Source: Coniferiporia sulphurascens (taxonomy: Eukaryota > Basidiomycota > Agaricomycetes > Hymenochaetales > Hymenochaetaceae). From it: a DNA stretch of 64,000 bases. Positions within the stretch are counted from its first letter, which is position 1, and the number at the start of each line of letters is the position of its first letter. Position numbers and translations under genes: made by a program. Below are positions 24,089 through 35,646 of this stretch, one piece after another. The stretch is from contig NBBA01000003.1 in the NCBI GenBank assembly GCA_002794785.1, forward strand, positions 2,356,001-2,420,000. Reading direction: 5' to 3'. Below the pieces are notes generated by a model that was not told the DNA's origin, did no database searches, and was given only the letters and a program-made list of their open reading frames with translations.

Positions 24089-25093
24089 ATTCGCTACTTT
24101 TGAGCTGCCGGGTGCGAGTGGGTAGGGAGTTCAGAATGCCGCTGTCGACCCAAATACCACCCACTTATATAGAGCGTGTGCGGCAGAGTCCGGGCATCGC
24201 AGCCACAAACCGGGTGAGTCAGAGAGGCGCTTAGCTTTCGAGAAGACTCGCCAGCGAGTCATCGGGAGGTCAACGTCACAGTGCAGCCGTCTATCCGCTT
24301 CGCCTATACGCGATCCAAGAAGTCCAGAAATACTGGACTCTACCGAAGGAAGTAGCGGTGAACTTTGTGATTGGTAGCTTTGTGTAGCCTGGAAAGCCAT
24401 GCCGTGATGGTGGCGGATGTACGGCTCATGTGTCGTAAGCTCGCCCGCGCCGAAGAGCAAGGCCAAAAGCACTCTCGGGAGATGATAGGACTTCCACATC
24501 GTGCTTAGTGCTTTCTCCTAGTTTTGAGCTTTTTGCTGCGTACCGGTAGTAAAGCCACAGTCGTATACGGAATGCTGCCACGGAGTCAAAGGAAACCGCC
24601 TCGACATCTCAGCCACCATTATATGCCAGCAACGCTCCTCCAATTAACTGATGTCGGCTTCGGCATGCATACTTGAGGCCGCCAGCGTTGCGGCACGGCG
24701 TTCGACGCCGCCACCCCACGTCGTAAGAAGTTTTCCCCTTGTCACCTCGAATTCGGTTGGCTTATCCGGAAGGATATTATCACTGCCGACTTGATCAGGA
24801 CAGCACAACAAGGAATGATGCATAGGATTACATCCCGAAGGGCGAGCATAATCCAGTCCGTGAGATGCACCTCGTTGAAAGAGTCCACCAAAGCATAGCT
24901 TACGCAATGTACTCTTTACATGACCAATTTTTCGGCAACAGATGCCCACGTGATTGTGTGACAAGCGCGTTGAAGTCGCGACACAGCGTTCGTGGCCAGC
25001 GACTTGCTCGCTGGATACCCAAAGCCTGAGCGGGCAAACTTTTCGCATCTAGCACATAACTGCAGGCACAAACCTGGCGCACATCATAGGCGA
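24089..25093. other. Intergenic, divergent promoters
   Basis: Upstream of UIM paralogue B (-) and of the RING protein (+). Traces of sequence also seen upstream of paralogue A occur near 24165-24300 and 24570-24620. No gene seen. Confidence 0.5.
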
Positions 25094-26864
25094 ATGGATC
25101 GGGATGTCAGTTTACCTCAATGTCCCATCTGCATCTCTGTTTTCACAGAAGAACTGGGGCTCGTTCGACCAAACGGCTGCGGTGCGCCGAACATTGTTAA
25201 TTTCAATGATTTTACTCTGGTCCGAAAAGCTGATGATGACATTAGGACACGTTATTTGTCGCTCATGCGCGTCTATGCTAGCCAATAAGGGAGGACGACC
25301 GCCAACCTGCGTGTTTTGCATCGTACCGAGCTCGAGCAATGACCTCAAGCCGGTTTTCGTGAGCTTCGGCAAGCATAACCTATCCGAATTGGGCGTAACC
25401 GACACCCATGCAAGTACTGCAGCAGACGGTGCATTGTCCGTGGCTACGGGTGCAAATGCGGCTTCGTTCATCTCGCGCGGAGAACGCGCGACGCGCATGC
25501 TCGATGTTCTTGCGGCATCGGATCCACTGCTGTGGCGGCTCCCTCAAGCAGGAAGCGCGAATGATGTGAGTCTGGCGTTTGCGCGCGCCGGAAGAGTCGT
25601 CTGCGAGATCGGAGAAAACGTCCGGGGTGACAGTGGTGGACTTCTCAAGGTGCGTGCGTGTCCCCGTGCGTCCCATTTCTTTTTCCCACCCCTTCGGGTT
25701 TCGTTGGATCGTGGCCGAAGCGTCTCTTTTTCCCCTAGAGTATGCTTATAGAACTCGGGGGCGCGATTATGGCCCTCCAGACGGTGCGTAGTCAGCGGAC
25801 TTGCTGTCACAGAAAAGATATATATCCTTGTTCATGCAGTGCTATCACAACGTTGTCGGTTTTGCGGCAGAGTACAAGACCCTTCAGTACAAAAACAAGT
25901 CACTACTCGCTGAGCTCGAGTCCAAGTCGAACGCTTTCGAGAAAGAGCTCGACCGCCGGGACAGACAGCTTGCCGAGCAGGAAGCCGCGAAAACTGCGCG
26001 TGAGACGGAACTCGCTGGCAAGATCACTGAACTTCAGAAAAAGTTGAAGTCAATGCGTGAAAAGAGGGAATCGGAGCGCATTAGTTTCGAGAACGAAAGG
26101 AGCGAGCTACAGCAGACGAAGGCAAAGACTGTGAAGCTTTGGAAGAAGGTCTGGTTATTTCCGCCTTCAGTTGCACTAGGGGAGCACCTAACACTGCTTT
26201 TGTGAAAGAAGTACAAGGACCGCGAGAAAAAAGTGAAGAAGCTGCAAGAAGAGATCAGGGTCTCCAGGGGTCCAACGGGGAAGCAGCATGGTGGCCACGC
26301 GTCTGACTCTTCTTTAGAAGTCGAGAGTGAACACGTTCTCACCGATGGAGAGGATGAACCGCTGCGGCTTACGTTAGACAACATACTTTCTTCGTCGCAA
26401 CGTAAGTCCGGCAATACTTTCAAAGCTGCAATTTGTCCTGCTCAGTTGAGGGTTCATATTTATCCTTAGGCTCGGGCGTATCCGAGGCCTCATCATCGCA
26501 TCTTAGACCTGATGGGCCTCGGGCAATCATGGACCCCGGTCAGGCTTCAAGGCAGTCCCCAGCTAAGCCATCGAAGAAGAAACCGCCTCCATGCAGACCA
26601 GGCAGTACGACTCCCACCGCCACGGCTTCTGCGCCCTCGGATACCGAGAATCGCCCTCCATCTTCCGACTTCCTCGACAGCTTGCTTGCACCGGAGGTAG
26701 ATGGACAAGTAGGGATACGAGAAAGAGGCTCGAGCGCCGCAAGGCGGCGACCGAATACCACAGGCATCCCCGCCAACCCGCTGGCTGCCCGACAGAACCC
26801 ACAGAGTCTGCGCGGACTGGAGCGCAAAAGGCAGCGGCTGACCCTTGGGGAGGGCTGCGGGTAG
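25094..26864 (+). CDS. RING finger, coiled-coil protein (putative E3 ubiquitin or SUMO ligase)
   Basis: Six exons: 25094-25181, 25246-25649, 25739-25783, 25840-26148, 26209-26401, 26470-26864; 477 residues. A C3HC4 RING occupies residues about 10-55: CPIC, then C-G-H-V-I-C-R-S-C, then C-V-F-C; its third cysteine is followed by a splice junction. Residues about 180-330 form a long charged coiled coil (KNKSLLAELESKSNAFEKEL, KYKDREKKVKKLQEEI). The C-terminal 150 residues are Ser/Pro-rich and disordered with basic patches. RING plus coiled coil plus disordered tail is the layout of TRAIP-like and ZIP3/HEI10-like ligases, but I cannot place it in either family. The small exon 3 rests on its splice signals and frame alone. 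Confidence 0.75.
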
Positions 26865-27381
26865 GCGGAAAGAGAGCGCACTTGTATCAGTACTAGTATA
26901 TCCCATAATCACGAAGCATGCAATGATTGATAGATTGCCCTTTGTGTTGATCCACCGGGCGCGGCATCAGCCCCGGGATGCGTGTATGCACACAACGTGA
27001 CCCGGTGATCGACACGGCAAGTATCGGGCACGTGATCCATTCGGGGCTGCGCGCTCGGTCGCCCGCCGCTTTAGGGACAAGGCCCGACGCAGCATAACCA
27101 TGTATCACAGCACTGCTCGTCGACCCCCGCCCTTGTTCTCGTCGTCGTTCTCGTCGTTCTCGTCTTCGTCTGCCCCTTCTTCGCCACCGACGGGGTGCAG
27201 CGGCGGGCAACCGAAGTGAGGCCGGAACCCAGAACACTGCCGCTCAATCAACTGATATCCGGCGGTTCAAATTTGCCTCCGTCGCTTACGGCCGCCCTCT
27301 CCCACTTGGGACGTCCTACACAGCGACCGTCTATAACGCCTCCTCCAAGAAAATCCTCGTCTCGCACTTGCCAACACCTCC
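26865..27381. other. Intergenic
   Basis: Between two plus-strand genes. The open frame around 27195-27458 overlaps the first exon of the next gene in another frame and is not supported. Confidence 0.5.
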
Positions 27382-29599
27382 ATGTCGCCACCCCGGCGCA
27401 AACGCGGGAAGGACTTCCTCCTTCAGGCCGTTTTTGCTGCAGCACTCATAATGCGTAGCCGAGCAGATCAGGTACTTCCTCACACGCGCCAGCACTCCCC
27501 ACCCAATCGCTGATACATATGCCCATGCAGATAATCGCTTGCAACTCGTCATCTACATGGGTGAGTCGGTCTTAGCGGCAGCTGGCGAGCGCTGGGCAGC
27601 TAACGAAAGGCTGTTCCGTAGTTGGACAACGAGAACGGCGAGTCGCCATGCACAGTGGCGTACTTCCTAATGGTGCAATGCACTTCCAGTGCCTTCACGA
27701 TGTACCCTCTGAACATGTCGAGGACGACGTACGATAACCCATTGAGCAACACGACATGTACTTGGTGCACTAAGCTTTTACCTTTCGTCTCATGGTGTGA
27801 TGCTGACTGAATTCTTCTACGCATCAGCAACACCGTACTGTACAACCTCATAAGTGCCTGCGCTGTGTGCCAAGGCGGGGACCCCACGAGTTTTGAAGCA
27901 TGGACTGATAACTGCACGAACGTAATCAGTGACTACCCTTATGATGCTGTAGCAAGCAGCTACCAAATACCAAAGTGGGCATATGTGGACGTCACTACCA
28001 CCGGGAGTTTCGATCTTGCTGCCGTGGAGAACGGTGTGTAGTATGCCCTCTTTTTCTCCATTTTGATGCTGAATTCGCTTTACAGTTGCTGGGGTCAATA
28101 AAAAAGACTGGTCCGCAGTACAAATTGCTGTTCCTATAACCATTGGTGTGGTTATCAGCCTCATTGCTGCTATTGCTTTCTACTTCTATCGTTGGAGACT
28201 GAAGCAGCGGTACACACAACTCGTTGAGTCTACAGCACCACGTCACCGGCACCAGTACTCTACGTCTTCTTCGTCTCTCGGATTCTTCGGTGGCGGCAGT
28301 AGCTCTAGTGGCACGCTAAAGCGCAAGGGATCTGTCGCCTGGAAACCCGCACATTTACAAGCACCACGTCGTCTCGGTGGACTCATCGCGGATCGCCGCA
28401 TCGTGCACCACCGTACGCGCAGCGCGGACTGGAGCATCGATGCTGACGCAGATGATGACGACCCAAACTTTGGACCCGACACAGGCAAGCATAGCAGGTC
28501 TGCGTCGGGCTCGGGTTCAGGAGAGACACCCGGTGCGCTGGCCAAAGGGCACGTGTCATCTGCCTCGCTCGCGTCCCGATTATCCGCAGCATGCGAGTCC
28601 GCACTCAACCTACTGGTGGCGGATGGTACACTTCGTCCGATCCAGGACTCGCCTGCGCTGAATACAATACGGGCGAAGCCCGGCGTTGCGCGCGGGGGTC
28701 CCCGTTTACCGCCCGTGCACGTCGTATCAAGTGCACCTGCGCGCGGATTCAATCTTGACGGAACTGATAGCACACGTGGTTCGTCACTCGTACAAATGGG
28801 GGATATACCAGGAGGGTCTGGCGCGACCGCTGCACCAGGCGGTCCATTGAGGCCTGATGGAAGCGTCGTTCTGATCTCACGATCTCCCGGGCAGGACTTT
28901 AACTCAATGGCGAGTCCCGTTGAGACTGAAGGAATAGATATTTTCCGTCCGCCTGAGGTACCTCTCATCTATATCACGCTATCGTTTTCTAATTAAATGC
29001 CGTATTCACAGAGCGATTACTTTCCTGCTGCGTTTAGTGACGACTCATCGATCCTCCCACCCACCTTGCCGTATGCACAGTCTCGCTCGAACGGCTCGCC
29101 GCGCACCCCGTCGCCCTCGACCTCCCAGCAAGCAATCGCCCTACCATCGTCACAGCGGCAGCAGGAGAGACCTCAGCACCCCCTCTCGCGTATCCTCGTA
29201 CCGTCGCCGCACGTGGACCCCGCGTTACTCGCGCCCTCTTCCGTGCGCGCCGCGGGCGGGTACTCGCCATCGCAGTCCTCTTCGATGCATGGGGGACCAT
29301 CTGCGGGTAGCAACCTGTTGCCAAATGCACGGCTTTTCTCAGATCCAACGCCAGTGTCGCCGAGTCCCGCCTCCGCCGCCACGTCGCCAACCGCTGCAAC
29401 TGCCGCAGGGTCCACACACAGCTCTGAGGCGTACACCGTCCCGAACCCATTTACATTCGACTCACGTCGCAACGGCGGCGATCACAACCCGCTGCGCCTC
29501 GCCTCACCTGCGGCGACACCACCTCCACCCTTGCCAACCCAGTCGAATACTAACCCTTTTCGCGGTGCGCGGACACAAAGTTTTGATCTGGCTTCATAA
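27382..29599 (+). CDS. Single-pass membrane protein with Cys-rich extracellular domain
   Basis: Six exons: 27382-27471, 27531-27560, 27622-27764, 27828-28033, 28086-28957, 29012-29599; 642 residues. Exon 1 gives a signal peptide (basic MSPPRRKRGK then a hydrophobic FLLQAVFAAALIM). The extracellular part has paired cysteines (ACNSSSTW, GESPC, TCTC, SACAVCQGG, DNC) and several N-glycosylation sites. One transmembrane helix, about residues 168-190 (IAVPITIGVVISLIAAIAFY), is followed by an Arg/Lys stop-transfer. The cytosolic tail of about 450 residues is Ser/Pro/Gly-rich and disordered. The pattern W-x-x-N-...-SPC-x-V ... SACxxCQG is one I know from many unnamed basidiomycete surface proteins. 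Function unknown; a sensor or anchor role is only a guess from topology. Confidence 0.78.
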
Positions 29600-31613
29600 T
29601 GAAGACCGCATGGACAATATTCAAGCTCCCTTCCCCTTTCTTTTCGTTACCGTTTTCCGTTCTCGCCGGAAAGTTCTTTTTTTATTAACGGCGAGAAAGG
29701 TTGTAAAGCACACACGCGATTCTTTCTTTCGGCTTTCGGCTTCCTCTCTCATCACGAGCAGAAGACGCCATCCATCTGTACACATCCCTTGACGCTTTCT
29801 TTTCTTTAAACACTAAGTTATCGCCATCAGGCGTTCATGAGAGACTATATCCTAACCACTCGTGAATCTTTCTCCCTTTCCTTTGTTGTTTGTCCGAACA
29901 GTGAATTTATAGTTCATTTACCTGTCCACCTTTATCACCCCTTTGTCTCCCCACGTTCATTCTGTCTCCCTTGTACATTTTTATCAGAAAATTTCTCAGG
30001 ACGTTACTTTTTTGTTGGGTTCCCGGTGTATTCGCGAGCTGTAAGTATATTCGGAGTTCGTTTTCCTTCGAAGTTCTTTCTTCTATTTGTTTTTGATGAC
30101 TCTCTATGTACAGGTCTTTGCAAAAGAAGACAGATTCACTTTCTTTTTGTGTATCTAGTTACTTTAAGCGCTGATGTAGTACCGGCTACTATATAAAACA
30201 GATTACCTCTTGCTCGTGAGGGCAGTTTTCATGAATCTTTAATTATGACTTATGTTTATATGTAACCACGGCTCCGGAAGACAGTAACTCCCGAGTCCCA
30301 ACTCAATTGCCTCTCGCTTACTACTTCGTTTGCCCACTCGACTCAAACCCAAACCCAGCTCCTTGTCAGGTCGCTAGGTGTAAAGATCTGAGCAATTGTG
30401 GAACACCGTTTCCCCCCTGTCTAACGTGCTTGTTGGCTCAAAGGGCCATTCGGAATAATTAATCGGACTGAGGCGAGTTCTGCCCGAATGAATAGTACAC
30501 GCTCTCATAGCCATTCCTCCGACTCGGAGGGCGTACCTTCACTGATATATGGTCCGCCCCTTTCCTTCGCATTATCTTCGTCGGAGTTTGGGGAAACGCC
30601 GCAAGTACCGGACTTCCTTGCCCTGATCGGATGACTGAGTCATCTTCGTGCCTAGGTTTATTATGGGGGGACTCATATTTCCCATACTGTAGCCCGACGG
30701 AGTGGACTTCATTTTTGGTGGCGGCGGCACAGACGCCACAAGTCAGGAACGGAATAGCTCACCTAGTCAACTTTGAATAGACTCGGGTATACCCCTCGGA
30801 AACCCGACGTCCCCAAAAAGAATCCGCAGCCTGGAGAATACATAAGCTCCCGAAAGTGGAACTGCAGTTCGAAAGGCCAAGCTCACACGAAAGACTCGGA
30901 CTGTCGTGATTCCCCGTATCGTCTGCGCCACTTGCTTCATGAGGTCAAGCTGGAGTTCCGGGATACTTCGGGTAAAAAACCAAACAAAGATACCGTCCCC
31001 TTACAAAGGTTGTACACTCAGGAGCTTGTAAACGACTTCTGTCGTACAGGACAGCCACCATACCCCCAGCTCGTTATCAGCGGGGTACCACGTCAATAAC
31101 CAGCTCGTAATGCTAATCAAACTACTCCGAATCGGAGGAAACGCGACACTGGACGACTTTTCGATTCTTCCTCCTAGCTGCAGAAGCGGTTAGGCGAAAG
31201 GTGGACATCCGAAGCTCCATTTTGAGGCACCTGCGGTGTAGGGGCTAAGATACGTGACGGTCTTGTGGCTTCTACCCAGCGTGTTTCCGCGACTCGGAAC
31301 GCGATAGTGTTGTGTATATGCTCGATTTGAAATTCCAGTGACTAATAAAGAACACGACGACCGCAACCGCTTTTGCGCTTAACCGGTCATTTCCCCCTTC
31401 TTTTTCATGCCGGTCACACTTGTGCCGATACGAAATCCGCCGATTTGGATCGAGTGTAGGATCCTCAGCGTGGATTCTCAAACCTCGGCATCGATTTCAA
31501 CGAATAACGACGAATATACCTGCTGTCCAGCATGCATGTTGTATAACGAAGGGAATTCTGTACGTCGCTCTCAGACCCCCCCACGGACAGCTTGGTGTCA
31601 CTGACTTACTGCG
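29600..31613. other. Intergenic, pyrimidine-rich then featureless
   Basis: 29600-30200 is T/C-rich and probably 3' untranslated and flanking DNA of the membrane protein. 30200-31600 shows no gene; the frame at 30773-31099 has no family resemblance. Confidence 0.5.
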
Positions 31614-31890
31614 ATGCCCTCCGATGCCCTCAAACTCCCTACCATTCCTATCCTTGTTTCAGTCGTCATTGTGTCCACAACCGTTGTCGTAGGCCGCCTT
31701 CAACAGTCTATCTCTAATCTCTGTTACAATTACTTGAATATACGGGATTTTTGTATGTATTGCGGTTCATCTTGTTCACGAGAAATATGTACGGACCTCG
31801 GGCTCATCCGAGTCCGACGGCATACCTCCTAACATTCTTCCTTCTCGATGTCACTTCCTTCTTGGAGACTGTGCCCCTCCTACAGCACAT
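31614..31890 (+). pseudogene. Relic of a cytochrome P450 N-terminus
   Basis: The start, MPSDALKLPTIPI, matches the opening of the intact P450 at 44156 (MLPLDILKLPTIPIP). After a gap at the position of that gene's first intron, the segment from about 31812 reads SPTAYLLTFFLLDVTSFLET, matching DPTAYLSTFFLLVVIPCLST of the intact gene. Homology stops at about 31890 with a stop codon, and none of the catalytic parts (I helix, ExxR, haem Cys) follows. It is a truncated duplicate adjacent to the compound repeat. Confidence 0.75.
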
Positions 31891-31984
31891 ATAATCTAGA
31901 TGTTCAGATGCGTTATAAGACGTCGTAAGAAATGTAAAGATTCAATGACGGGAGATTAAAAGCCGTCTCGGACCAACTGCAGTG

Positions 31985-34560
31985 GTAATGAAGCCTTGCT
32001 GTAGAACAGGCCAATCCGCAGATCTGCGGATCATATTCTGAATCTGTAGTAATGATCAACGCAGCAATCTAGATTTTTCCCTTTCAGCCACGACCATCCT
32101 TGATCCTTGGCAATATTTATTCTCAATTAATGGCCAGACACACCTACCTTTCTTTCCTTCTGCTGTAACTCTTCGAGCGAGAAATCTGATAATTTCCGTG
32201 GGACTGTGGACTACGCCTAGACTCGTTCTAGGCCCATGTTTTCTTCCGGAACAGCCACTGCAAAGCAGTCTGAACTACGATGCCCGCCTCCTCCAGAGTT
32301 GATACTGAGGGCTGACGTTATAGATGACTTCATATGCTCTAGTTTCCTTTACGGGGGTTGTTTGCATTTATGTCCATGAGATACATCCCACAAAAAGTGC
32401 TGATCACATAAATTCCGGACCAGACCTCTCGAAGCTCTAGCAGTCCCTTGACTGCTACCCCCATCATCTCGTCTTCGTGCGAGCAGCATCTCCCACAAAC
32501 TCATACTCCGCCGATATTTCCCCTCCCCTCATCCTTCTCCTCCTCTTTTCTCCCTTCTCATCGAGGATCACGCGAGACGCTACTCTGGCGTGCGACGGGC
32601 GCCAGACCTGACGGGGAGGTACGGAGAAGGTGCCTCTTCTCCGGGCCTCCCGGTTCGTGTCGCGGTGTAGAGGGAACGGATAGGTTCATACAGATGAGTG
32701 CTTCCTTCCCATTCAATCCCCCGCACGCTCGTTTCCCCTCCCACAGGTTCTCTTTGTTCCGGACTGGTCACGAAATCGCGAGACGCTAAGGGTGTGCGAC
32801 GGACGCGATGGCGATGGTGAGGATACTCAGGGAGACTGGCCACCTCCTTGGGTTTCTGTAGCTTTAGTCTGAGCAAGATGGAATGGGGGGAAACATATTG
32901 GCGAGTCTCAATCACATTTATCACATTTACCCCCTTCGCTTTATCCCTCCTTTAGATCCTATCACGATGGTCTTGGAGTGAGATGCGATTCCTGAGCGGG
33001 AGAAGTGTGCCGGCGCTAGTGGGACTGGTCAGGGGAGGTGCCTCTCCTCTGGTCTTTCCTATCGGCGCCGCTGCGGAAGGGTGAGCGGATTATGCTAATC
33101 CAGACAAGTCCACATTTCTAAAGATTCTTATGCTTTTTCTCCGCTTCGCTCCTTTCTCACGTGCTGCGTTTCGTCTCAGACTGGTTTTCCGTGCACAGCA
33201 AGTCAAATAGCCGAAAGACGCTATGGGCGTGCGACGGACGCGACGGTAATGGCAAGGGGACTTGAGGAGACTGGCCACCTCTCTGAGTCTTTGAAGCATG
33301 AGCCTAAGCGTGAGGGATCGGGACGAGACAGTTCAGCGTGTCGTTTCCTTTCGTCGCAATCGTACGCTCATTTGGTCTTTTTCGCACAGAGCTTGGGCTA
33401 GCAGGAAACAACGGATTTGCGGTCACGGTAGAGCGACGGGCGTCATAACACAAAGCAAACGGGGAGGGACGGGGAGGATGCCTCCTCTCCCGACCTCCCC
33501 GTTTGCTCGTGAAGAGTTGCAATGTCGGAGTTTGGCCCATGTCTTGGACTGTCGAGTTCCCGCATACCCATACCCCCAGAATCCTGTTCCATTTTTTCTC
33601 CCGTGATCCAGATATTATTTCGGGCTGATCTAATTAGTCAGATATTCTCTCGCGAGACGCTTTGGGCGTGCGACGGACGCGAGGACGAAGGAGAGGGAAA
33701 TCCGGAGGGCTAGCCACCTTCCCGGATTCTCCGTAACTCGAGTCCAAACGCGAGGGAATAGTGTTACGTGCCGCAATGAGTTCTTCCTTTTTACCTTATC
33801 TATACACTCGCTCTTTCGGGGTCCATTTCGTCTTTCACAATGGGAAAGATCTATAATCGCGGGACTGATGGCGGGACGCAAAGGCGATAGTGTTGGGGTA
33901 TCGAGGAGGCTGTCCACCTTCTCGGTCCTTCGGTGCTTGACCCCGAGTGTAAAGAGGGCCCAAGAGAAGGGTCGGTCTGATGTACCATCGCCCAGCCCGC
34001 TGTGAATGAGGCTTTCCAACAGAGAACGCACACAAGCTCACTGACAAAAGGATGAATATTTTCCATTGTCTGATATTATTTTGCATCTACTTACACATGC
34101 AACAATCTAGACTCCCGGCAGACGACGAGGAAGGTGAATTCGTTATGATGTGTGGGCCACGGCGATGCACGTTTGAGCGTCCTCACACTTCAACTTCTCG
34201 GCGCTTCCCACACGAGCTCTCCACACAACTAGGCGACCGCTCCGGCTGCGCCATACGAGTGGATGAATACTGGCCAATCTCCACGACTTTTGCGCCCGGC
34301 CCCTCCGCGTCTCCGGGACCTTCTTCGCCAACGTACGCACACGTACGCGTTCTACAGGGTCGAACGAGAAATGGTGAATGGGAACAGCAAATGAGGCGGT
34401 GAAGATGCGGGGAGGGGAAATTCTTCCGTGAGTTTTTTTGTCTAACGTTTATCGAAAAAGAATGTCCTCTTTCCCTTCTTTCTCCCGTGCATCGTCCCTC
34501 GATGACGAGCACGGAAAGGCTGGCGTGAATCGTTAGCGCGACTGGGACGGGGGGCGGGGC
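31985..34560 (+). repeat. Compound repeat, copy 1 (direct orientation)
   Basis: About 2.5 kb of noncoding DNA that matches, with many small differences, 61085-64000 in the same orientation and 55800-53060 in reverse. Internally it has several diverged sub-units marked by CGCGAGACGCT, GCGTGCGACGGACG (near 32590, 32790, 33229, 33666), GTGCCTCTTCTC-like blocks and GGCTGGCCACCTCC-like near-palindromes. No long protein frame is shared between copies. Ends are approximate. Confidence 0.75.
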
Positions 34561-35646
34561 TGCCTGAGATTGGGAAACTCATGTACGTACCATTGTGGAT
34601 GAGCCAAGAAGATTTGAAAAATAGGCGGAGGCTATGTTGCAACCTCTAGCTTCAAGTAAATTGCCTGCCCGCATATCGAGGAGACCAATAACCACAGAGA
34701 CGACTTTCGTCTCTAGTTGGTGCTCCGGCACATGTTCGAGGGCCGAACTATGGCGGCGGCCACAGAAGACGACGGATACTATAATTAGTAAAATTGTTAG
34801 TTTGTTGACGCTAAGCTTCCGTTGCTCTAAAAAGTGCAAGCGGGTCTAGCGGAACTAAAAACAAGATTGTATAGATGTCCAACTCTTCGCGGTGTATTGT
34901 CCGGTCTCGACAGCGTCAGTGCACGGAGCTGGACCTAGATAATCAACCCGGTTCAAGAGCAAGGCCATTATTTTGGCAACCAGCCGTCTGAGCTACACTG
35001 GCGCGCGTTGCATACTAAGAAAAGGCGTACTGGCGGAAGCAAAAAGCCCGAGTATATGACCCGACAGAGACACTGCCCACGTGGCATATGGCCCGATGTA
35101 GAGCGTGAGAATAGCATAAAACCTGTCATTTTCGCAAAAGGGTGAATTATTCCCGCACTGGAATTATACATGTACTGGGATAAGAGCTGATGCTGTCTTG
35201 GGGAGTCGCCAATTAGGTTAAGCTGGAGGATGGGTAACGGTGCGGCCATCTTAACTATTGTGTCGTCGCTGAAATTACTTTGCCGACTCTCGCTAAGAGT
35301 GAACGAAATTTCCTGTGAATGACTTCGAACCAGCCTGCTCTTCCACGCACGATGGATAGCGAATGTATTTCTAAAGTCCGAAGTAGAGAAAACGTGCCGT
35401 TTTTATGCGCTCCGGGCTGATGGTCGGACTAAGTACTAAGAGGCGACTAGCTATAGCGCCTTAGCGCGTGCTTACATACGGATTACGCAATCACAGCGCT
35501 GAAGAGATTCCCGGGGTCACCCGATTGGATAGGAGGGTGCCGCCTACACGCCGCATGATCGATAGGGACACACTCGCAACTCGCTCTTGACCACCATCGT
35601 CGTCAAACAACTCGCTAGCAACTTAACCAAACTGAAATTTACAAGC
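34561..35646. other. Intergenic upstream of the NLR-like gene
   Basis: No gene seen. The last 100 bases before 35647 are the presumed promoter and 5' untranslated region. Confidence 0.5.

Noticed and set aside
27195..27458. 87-codon frame beginning at a GTG, with a hydrophobic upstream stretch that mimics a signal peptide
   Set aside because: No ATG in that frame, and the ATG at 27382 gives a signal peptide that splices into the Cys-rich domain.
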